A stretch of 46,860 nucleotides of DNA, taken from an uncultured Novosphingobium sp. (GTDB lineage: Bacteria > Pseudomonadota > Alphaproteobacteria > Sphingomonadales > Sphingomonadaceae). Position 1 is the first letter of the stretch, and each line of letters opens with the position of its first letter. A program made the translations under genes and the position numbers. The notes beneath the pieces were generated by a model. It saw nothing but the letters and a program-made list of their open reading frames with translations. It had not been told where the DNA came from and made no database searches. The DNA lies in assembly GCA_937996535.1 (NCBI GenBank), contig CALKVF010000007.1:1-46860 (forward strand). Reading direction: 5' to 3'. This document shows, piece by piece, positions 42,029 to 46,860 of the stretch.

Positions 42029-42976
42029 TCAGAGTTCGCCGATCCGCAGGAAGCGTTCTTCACGCTGGGCGCGGAGCTTTTCGGGCTTGAGCGCGATGAG
42101 CTTGTCCAGCTCGTCGTCGATCGCCTTGGCCAGCGCCTGGCAGGCCAGGGCCGGATCGCGGTGCGCCCCGCCAACCGGCTCCTTGACGATCCGGTCGATC
42201 ACGCCAAGCCCGAGCAGATCCTGCGCGGTGACCTTCATCGCCTCGGCCGCATCAGCCGCCTTTTCGTTGGTGCGCCACAGGATCGAGGCGCAGCCTTCGG
42301 GCGAAATCACCGAATAGACAGCGTGTTCGAACATCAGCACGCGTTCGGCGCTGGCCAGCGCCACCGCGCCGCCCGAGCCGCCCTCGCCCACGATCACCGC
42401 CACCATCGGCACCGGCAGGGCAAGGCAGGCCTCGGTCGAACGGGCAATGGCTTCGGCCTGGCCGCGTTCTTCAGCCTCAACCCCCGGGAACGCGCCCGAG
42501 GTATCGACCAGCGTCACCACCGGCAGACCAAAGCGTCCGGCCAGTTCCATCAGGCGGATCGCCTTGCGATAGCCTTCAGGCTTGCCCATGCCGAAATTGT
42601 GCTTGAGCCGGCTTTGCGTGTCGTTGCCCTTTTCGTGCCCGATCACCACCACACGGCGGCCATCAAGCTTGGCAAAACCGCCGATGATCGCGTGATCCTC
42701 GCCATAATAGCGATCGCCGCCAAGCGGCACGAAATCGGTGAAGATCTGTTCGATGAAGTCCTTGAAGTGCGGCCGCATCGGATGGCGCGCCACCTGGGTC
42801 TTCTGCCACGGGGTGAGCGCGGCATAGGTGCTGGCCAGGAGGTCCGCGCTCTTCATTTCGAGGCGGCGGATCTCGGCGGTGATGTCGACATCGCCGACGC
42901 TGGCGGTTTCGCGCAGTTCCGAAATGCGCGCTTCCAGCGCGGCAACCGGCTTTTCGAACTCGAGATAGGAAATCAT
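42029..42976 (-). CDS. accA: Acetyl-CoA carboxylase carboxyltransferase subunit alpha
   Basis: 315 aa from ATG 42976 (MISYLEFEKPVAALEARI). With AccD transfers CO2 from biotin to acetyl-CoA to give malonyl-CoA, the first step of fatty-acid synthesis. N-terminal helical hairpin, then crotonase-like core: HPMRPHFKDFIEQIFTDF, GHEKGNDTQSRLKHNFGMGKPEGYRKA, VTLVDTSGAFPGVEAEERGQ, and EGGSGGAVALASAERVLM. Length is standard. Lies 27 bp after xerD on the same strand. Confidence 0.98.
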   Translation of the reverse strand: MISYLEFEKPVAALEARISELRETASVGDVDITAEIRRLEMKSADLLASTYAALTPWQKTQVARHPMRPHFKDFIEQIFTDFVPLGGDRYYGEDHAIIGGFAKLDGRRVVVIGHEKGNDTQSRLKHNFGMGKPEGYRKAIRLMELAGRFGLPVVTLVDTSGAFPGVEAEERGQAEAIARSTEACLALPVPMVAVIVGEGGSGGAVALASAERVLMFEHAVYSVISPEGCASILWRTNEKAADAAEAMKVTAQDLLGLGVIDRIVKEPVGGAHRDPALACQALAKAIDDELDKLIALKPEKLRAQREERFLRIGEL

Positions 42977-43003
42977 GGGCTTTGCGCTAGCCTTCTCCGC
43001 CCG

Positions 43004-43855
43004 TCACGGCAAGGGCCTGACCGCCAGCGGATGCCGTGCATTCACAAGTGCGACAAGCCGGGCGCTGTCGACGTGGGTATAGATCTGGGTCGTGGCGATG
43101 TCGGCATGGCCCAGCAGGGTCTGCAGCACGCGCAGGTCAGCCCCGCCTTCAAGCAGGTGCGTGGCAAAGGCATGGCGCAGCACGTGGGGGCTGACCTTTT
43201 CGGGATCGAGCCCGGCCCGGCCCGCCAGATCGCGCAGCAGCTGGAACAGACGAATCCGGGTAAGATGCCCCTTGGCCGAGCGCGAGGGAAACAGCTGCTT
43301 GCCGCCCTCGCTGCGCAGCACAACCCAGCGCGACAGTGCCTGCCGCGCGCGGGTGCTGACCGGGACCATGCGCTGCTGCCCGCCCTTGCCCGTGATGGTC
43401 AGGAACGGCGCGTCGCGCGGCACGGCGGCCAGCGGCAAGGACACCAGCTCGGTCGCGCGCAGGCCCGAGCCATAGAGCAGTTCGAGCAGCGCCAGCATCC
43501 GCACGGCCTCGGCCTTGTCGCCAGCAGCCTCTTCCTCGGCGCGGGCGAACAACGCCTCGACCTCGGCATGACCGAGCAGGCGTGGCAACGGACGGCGACT
43601 GCGCGGGCGCGGCAGCGCGGGCGACGGATCATCGCTGCGCAGTCCCTCGTCGACCAGAAAGCCATAGAACTGCCGCAGCGCGGAGCATTTACGCGCCAGG
43701 CTGGAGGGGGCAAGATCGGCCCAGGCCGGGCCCAGCGCGGCCAGTGCCGCACCATCGGCCCGCACCAGATCGCCGATCGCCTCCTCGGCCCCGTCAAGAT
43801 CGCGGCGATAGGCGGCAAGGGTATTGGCCGCCGCGCCGCGCTCTGCCGCGAGCAT
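43004..43855 (-). CDS. xerD: Tyrosine recombinase XerD
   Basis: 283 aa from ATG 43855, the only standard start codon in this frame after the previous stop. Resolves chromosome dimers at dif with XerC. All catalytic residues are visible: Arg in GSGLRATELV, Lys in TGKGGQQRMVPV, His-x2-Arg in SPHVLRHAFATHLL, His in LLGHADI, and Tyr nucleophile in QIYTHVD. The family usually has about 10 more N-terminal residues; the in-frame sequence before the ATG (ISAATESFLA) continues the expected first helix and begins at an ATT codon (43885), a possible rare start. XerC cannot be excluded. Confidence 0.9.
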   Translation of the reverse strand: MLAAERGAAANTLAAYRRDLDGAEEAIGDLVRADGAALAALGPAWADLAPSSLARKCSALRQFYGFLVDEGLRSDDPSPALPRPRSRRPLPRLLGHAEVEALFARAEEEAAGDKAEAVRMLALLELLYGSGLRATELVSLPLAAVPRDAPFLTITGKGGQQRMVPVSTRARQALSRWVVLRSEGGKQLFPSRSAKGHLTRIRLFQLLRDLAGRAGLDPEKVSPHVLRHAFATHLLEGGADLRVLQTLLGHADIATTQIYTHVDSARLVALVNARHPLAVRPLP

Positions 43856-43889
43856 GGCGAGAAAGCTCTCGGTCGCGGCGGAAATGGGC

Positions 43890-45713
43890 CTAGCCCCGCG
43901 CCACTGCCTCGGCCGCGATCATCCGCGCTTCGGCGCCAAGGCCAACCCGGTTGAGCGCCGAAACGATGTGGTAAAGGTGGACACTGGTCATATTGTCCCA
44001 GCCCTTGCCCTGCATCCCAAGGCCCGCAAGCAGCGCCACCAGCCCCTGGTTGTTCACCGCCGCAGCCTGATCGATCAGCCGGGTCCAATTGGTCTGACGG
44101 CCAAAATCGACCCCCAGCTTGGCGGCAAATTCACCCTGCGCCCCAGCGTCGACCCGGCCCAGCCCCGCAAGGCCAGCCAGCAGGAAGCGCGACTTGCGAT
44201 AGCCATCGCTGTCATCATTGCCGCGAAAATTCGACAGGCTGCCGCCATCAACCGGCCCGGCGGGGCGCGGCGCGGCCAGCGCAAGCAAGGCCCAAGCGAG
44301 GCTGCCCTTGTCGGCCTGCGGGGCCCAGCGCAGCGCATTGGCATCAAGCCCGGCGGCCAGCATCGAGGCGATCAGATCGGGGGCATCCTTGGCAAAGCTG
44401 CCATCGACCGGCATCCGCGCGGCGGCATAGGCGGTCAGCACTTCGCGCGAATAGCGTTGCTGCGGATCGGCCGCGCCATCCCACACGCTGCGCAGCGCCG
44501 CCATGCGATCGGCCGCATCTTCGCCGACATAGGCATTGCGCAGGGTTTCCGCGCGCTTGGCCCAATCGCCTTCGATCTCGTCCTGGGCATAGATCTGGCC
44601 GTAAAGGTCAACCATCGCCGCGCTCGACAGGATGCCCGCCCCGGCGGCGAGATCTGCCCCTGCGGCGCGGTCTTCAAGCCCGACCATCGGCGCGGTGGCC
44701 GCAACATAGCTGTAGCGCGCGGGCACGTCCTGCATCAGCGCCTTGGGCGGGGTCAGCCCGACCGCGATGCTCAGCGCATAGCGCCACGGGGTCATGTCGT
44801 TCACCCCATCCCATTCGATCTTGACCGCGCGCCGCCCCTGTCCGGCCGCACCGGCATATTTCTGCGCCAGCAGCAGATCGACCTTGGGCCAGGCACCCTC
44901 GCCCATCAGGCGGTCAAGCTGGCTCATCCCGGCCGCGCCATCGCCTTCGAAGGCCGAACAGATCGCACGCAGCACCCGCCAATCGGCATCCTTGCGCGCC
45001 CCGCCGATCACCTTGGTCACCGGACAGATGCCGGTAACGTCAGCGGTGAAGGCATAGGCATCAAGCGCGGCCTGGGTCAGCGCCGGGCTGTAATTGCCTG
45101 CATCGACATCCTGCACCAGCGCGCGGGCGGCATCGCCTTCGCCCATGCGCACCAGCAGCGCGGCGCGCCATGCGGTGAAATCGGCCGGATTGACGCCATT
45201 GGGTGCATCGAGCCGCGAAGCCAGCGCCCGGCGCAGCAGGATATGCCCCCAGCGCGACACCAGCGCGCCCGAATTCTTCTCGATCGCGGCCTGGATCAGC
45301 CGCGCATCCTGCCCCGAGAACGAGCCCGAGGAAAACCCGCCTTCGTCCGCCGCCAGAATGCCAATCTTGCGCATCGACCGGCGCGCGGCATCGGGCATGT
45401 CATACTTGGGCTTGAGCCCGAGCAGCTCGTCGAGTTCATCGGGCGACATCGCCTCGATTTCCCGCAAGGTCGGCATCTTTCTGCCGTCGGCTGGCGCGGC
45501 GGCAGGGGCCGCGCCCGGCACAGCCTGGACCACGAGCGAGGAGGTTGCAGCAGGCGCCGCGGCAGCCGGCTTCACCGCAGGCGCAGCAGCGGGGCGTGCG
45601 CGCGGCTTGTCAAAACCGGGAGGAAGCAGCGATTCCGGGCCGCTCTGCGCGATCGCCAAGGCCGAAGTCAGCGCCAGCGCGGCGCCGGCCAGCAGCAGTG
45701 TGGCGCGCTTCAT
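43890..45713 (-). CDS. Exported alpha-helical protein of unknown function
   Basis: 607 aa from ATG 45713 (MKRATLLLAGAAL), overlapping the stop of a tiny upstream gene (ATGA). Signal peptide cleaved near LAIAQ. A Pro/Ala-rich linker (about residues 32-75) is followed by MPTLREIEAMSPDELDELLGL and then a long array of helices (about 100-600) suggesting an all-alpha solenoid of the TPR-like kind, with no catalytic motif I can see. The low-complexity start may attract misleading database names. Stop is 34 bp before the xerD ATG. Function unknown; periplasmic scaffold is a guess. Confidence 0.75.
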   Translation of the reverse strand: MKRATLLLAGAALALTSALAIAQSGPESLLPPGFDKPRARPAAAPAVKPAAAAPAATSSLVVQAVPGAAPAAAPADGRKMPTLREIEAMSPDELDELLGLKPKYDMPDAARRSMRKIGILAADEGGFSSGSFSGQDARLIQAAIEKNSGALVSRWGHILLRRALASRLDAPNGVNPADFTAWRAALLVRMGEGDAARALVQDVDAGNYSPALTQAALDAYAFTADVTGICPVTKVIGGARKDADWRVLRAICSAFEGDGAAGMSQLDRLMGEGAWPKVDLLLAQKYAGAAGQGRRAVKIEWDGVNDMTPWRYALSIAVGLTPPKALMQDVPARYSYVAATAPMVGLEDRAAGADLAAGAGILSSAAMVDLYGQIYAQDEIEGDWAKRAETLRNAYVGEDAADRMAALRSVWDGAADPQQRYSREVLTAYAAARMPVDGSFAKDAPDLIASMLAAGLDANALRWAPQADKGSLAWALLALAAPRPAGPVDGGSLSNFRGNDDSDGYRKSRFLLAGLAGLGRVDAGAQGEFAAKLGVDFGRQTNWTRLIDQAAAVNNQGLVALLAGLGMQGKGWDNMTSVHLYHIVSALNRVGLGAEARMIAAEAVARG

Positions 45714-45877
45714 CGTCCGGCCCCCGGCAGGATGACAGGCTGGCTGATCGGCTGGATCGCCCGCTCGCCGCCATCGGCCCAGGCCCAGCCCAGCACGGTG
45801 ACAAGTCCGCAGCCCAGCACCGCCGCAATCACCCAATCCCTGCGCATTACCAGTGCCACCCACGACCTCGTTGTCAT
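45710..45877 (-). CDS. Tiny single-span membrane protein of unknown function
   Basis: 55 aa from ATG 45877 (MTTRSWVALVMRRDW); Met11 is an alternative start. One membrane helix at about residues 15-34 (VIAAVLGCGLVTVLGWAWA), basic residues before it (inside), and a short tail ending QPVILPGAGR. Its stop overlaps the start of the 607-aa exported protein (ATGA), a sign that the two are made together. Divergent from aroK with 53 bp between starts. Confidence 0.6.
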   Translation of the reverse strand: MTTRSWVALVMRRDWVIAAVLGCGLVTVLGWAWADGGERAIQPISQPVILPGAGR

Positions 45878-45892
45878 TCCGCGCCCAAACGC

Positions 45893-45920
45893 TTGCACGT
45901 CCGGTTAGCCCAACTATAGG
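45893..45920 (+). promoter_or_regulatory. Promoter of aroK-aroB
   Basis: TTGCAC (45893-45898), 16-bp spacer, TATAGG (45915-45920). Transcription would begin around 45926-45928, only 3-5 nt before the aroK ATG, and no ribosome-binding site is visible, so the mRNA is probably leaderless or nearly so. Confidence 0.55.
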
Positions 45921-45930
45921 CTGCCTCGCA

Positions 45931-46506
45931 ATGGAACTCGAAGAAACCACGCTCTCTGCCCTCGAAATAGAGGCGCTGTCCCGGCGGATCGACCGCCCGG
46001 TGGTGCTGGTGGGCATGATGGGCGTCGGCAAGTCGAGCGTCGGGCGCAAGCTGGCGGCCCTGCTCCACGCCCCCTTCATCGACGCCGACGAGGAGATCGA
46101 GAAGGCCGCGCAGATGTCCATCCCGGAAATCTTCGCGCAATATGGCGAAGCCTATTTCCGCGATGGCGAACGCCGGGTGATCTCCCGAATCATCGATGGC
46201 CCGCGCACCCGCGCGATCATCGCCACCGGCGGCGGGGCCTTTGTGAATGCGGAAACGCGCGCGCTGATCCTCGATCGGACAATCCCGGTCTGGCTCGATT
46301 CCGAAGTCGACGTGCTGATGGAGCGGGTCGGCCGCAAGGATAACCGTCCGCTGCTGCGCCAGGGTAACCCGCGCGAAATCCTCACCCGGCTGCGTGATGA
46401 GCGCGAGCCGTTCTATTCGCAGGCCCCGATCCACGTCAAAAGCACGTCTGGGCCGCATTCGCGCACCGTTACCAAGGTTCTGAAGGGGATCGACGCATGG
46501 CTGTAA
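45931..46506 (+). CDS. aroK: Shikimate kinase
   Basis: 191 aa from ATG 45931 (MELEETTLSALEIEAL). Phosphorylates shikimate at O3 in aromatic amino-acid synthesis, cytoplasmic. P-loop GMMGVGKSSVGRKLA (about residues 28-42), shikimate-binding DADEEIEKAAQMSIPEIF (Asp), FRDGERRVI (Arg), ATGGGAFV, and the lid arginine in KDNRPLLRQG. The N-terminal 20 residues are an extension common in alphaproteobacteria. Overlaps aroB by 10 bp. Confidence 0.96.
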   Translation: MELEETTLSALEIEALSRRIDRPVVLVGMMGVGKSSVGRKLAALLHAPFIDADEEIEKAAQMSIPEIFAQYGEAYFRDGERRVISRIIDGPRTRAIIATGGGAFVNAETRALILDRTIPVWLDSEVDVLMERVGRKDNRPLLRQGNPREILTRLRDEREPFYSQAPIHVKSTSGPHSRTVTKVLKGIDAWL

Positions 46507-46860
46507 TCCCGGTCGACATCGCGGGCCGCCCCTATGAAGTGCGGGTCGGCACGGGCCTCTTGGCCACACTGGTCGAACAGTGCCGGGGCAAGCTGCGCAA
46601 GCGCCGCGTGCCGATCGTCACCGATGCGCGGGTCCACGCCGCATGGGGCGCCGTGGTGGAAAACGCGCTGCACGAAGGCGGGCACGAAGCGGCCTGGCGG
46701 ATCCTTCCCGCGGGCGAGGCAACCAAAAGCTGGGAACAGCTTGCCGGACTGGTCGACTGGCTCTTGGGCGAAGAAGTCGAACGCGGCGATCACATTCTGG
46801 CGCTCGGCGGCGGGGTGATCGGCGATCTCACCGGCTTTGCCGCCTCAATCCTCAAGCGCG
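46497..46860 (+). CDS. aroB: 3-dehydroquinate synthase (3' end beyond window)
   Basis: The first 121 codons, from ATG 46497, run to the right edge. Converts DAHP to 3-dehydroquinate with NAD+ and Zn2+, second step of the shikimate pathway. Visible: N-terminal beta-alpha units, LPAGEATKSW (the conserved substrate/NAD loop), and the glycine-rich NAD-binding motif ALGGGVIGDLTGFAAS. The usual aroK-aroB pairing with overlap supports the call. Confidence 0.95.
   Translation, partial: MAVIPVDIAGRPYEVRVGTGLLATLVEQCRGKLRKRRVPIVTDARVHAAWGAVVENALHEGGHEAAWRILPAGEATKSWEQLAGLVDWLLGEEVERGDHILALGGGVIGDLTGFAASILKR

Noticed and set aside
43004..43855. Integrase of a mobile element
   Set aside because: Sequence and context (between an envelope gene and accA, no attachment repeats, no cargo) fit the housekeeping XerD/XerC recombinase.
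1..46860. Genomic island, prophage, insertion sequence or CRISPR array
   Set aside because: No transposase or phage genes, no terminal repeats near the tRNAs, no spaced direct repeats, and base composition is even except for short promoter regions.

Overview
The window is a G+C-rich stretch with almost no spacer DNA, packed with housekeeping genes. It looks like an alphaproteobacterial chromosome, most likely order Sphingomonadales (Sphingomonas/Novosphingobium/Erythrobacter type). The evidence is the gene order rpsB-tsf-pyrH-frr-uppS-cdsA-dxr-rseP-bamA-ompH, AddAB instead of RecBCD, a DivL-type kinase with tyrosine in place of the phospho-accepting histidine, AmgK/MurU recycling genes, and Flp-type pilins. 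I see no insertion sequence, prophage, CRISPR array, rRNA or plasmid function.

Layout. 1-10.6 kb (minus): translation and envelope biogenesis (rpsB-tsf, then pyrH-frr-uppS-cdsA-dxr-rseP-bamA-ompH; ompH runs off the left edge). 10.6-11.2 kb: a 395-bp intergenic region with two GAAC-N7-GAAC motifs, the alphaproteobacterial LexA-box pattern, in front of a small unrecognised membrane protein. 11.2-13.9 kb (minus): a KAS III-like enzyme with psd and pssA (phosphatidylethanolamine synthesis). 14.0-19.3 kb (mostly plus): tRNA-Tyr, rlmB, a lipoprotein, a TonB-like protein (minus), argJ, a GST and an IMPase-family phosphatase. 19.3-30.7 kb (minus): divL-tsaE-amgK-murU-addB-addA-trxA, mostly joined by stop/start overlaps. 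30.8-33.5 kb: ahcY with an AT-rich palindrome and a leader hairpin, an exported unknown protein, and a divergent peroxiredoxin. 33.6-39.4 kb: S10 peptidase, PaaI thioesterase, folE, a phospholipase D family protein, a PMT-like membrane glycosyltransferase and tRNA-Arg. 39.4-46.9 kb: a Nudix hydrolase, two Flp-type pilins, an M48 protease with a LysM-like tail, accA, xerD, an unknown exported helical protein with a tiny membrane partner, and aroK-aroB (aroB runs off the right edge).

Many genes overlap by ATGA, GTGA or TGATG, so translational coupling is common. The genes cover outer-membrane assembly (bamA, ompH, rseP), isoprenoid and undecaprenyl supply (dxr, uppS), phospholipids (cdsA, psd, pssA, PLD), cell-wall recycling (amgK, murU), fatty-acid precursor supply (accA, KAS III-like), DNA repair and recombination (addAB, xerD), cell-cycle control (divL) and aromatic amino acids (aroKB).

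No spectacular new system is evident. The best leads are the putative SOS-controlled small membrane protein at 10.8-11.2 kb, the unknown membrane/exported pair next to xerD, and several unassigned operators and structured leaders (ahcY, peroxiredoxin, rpsB).
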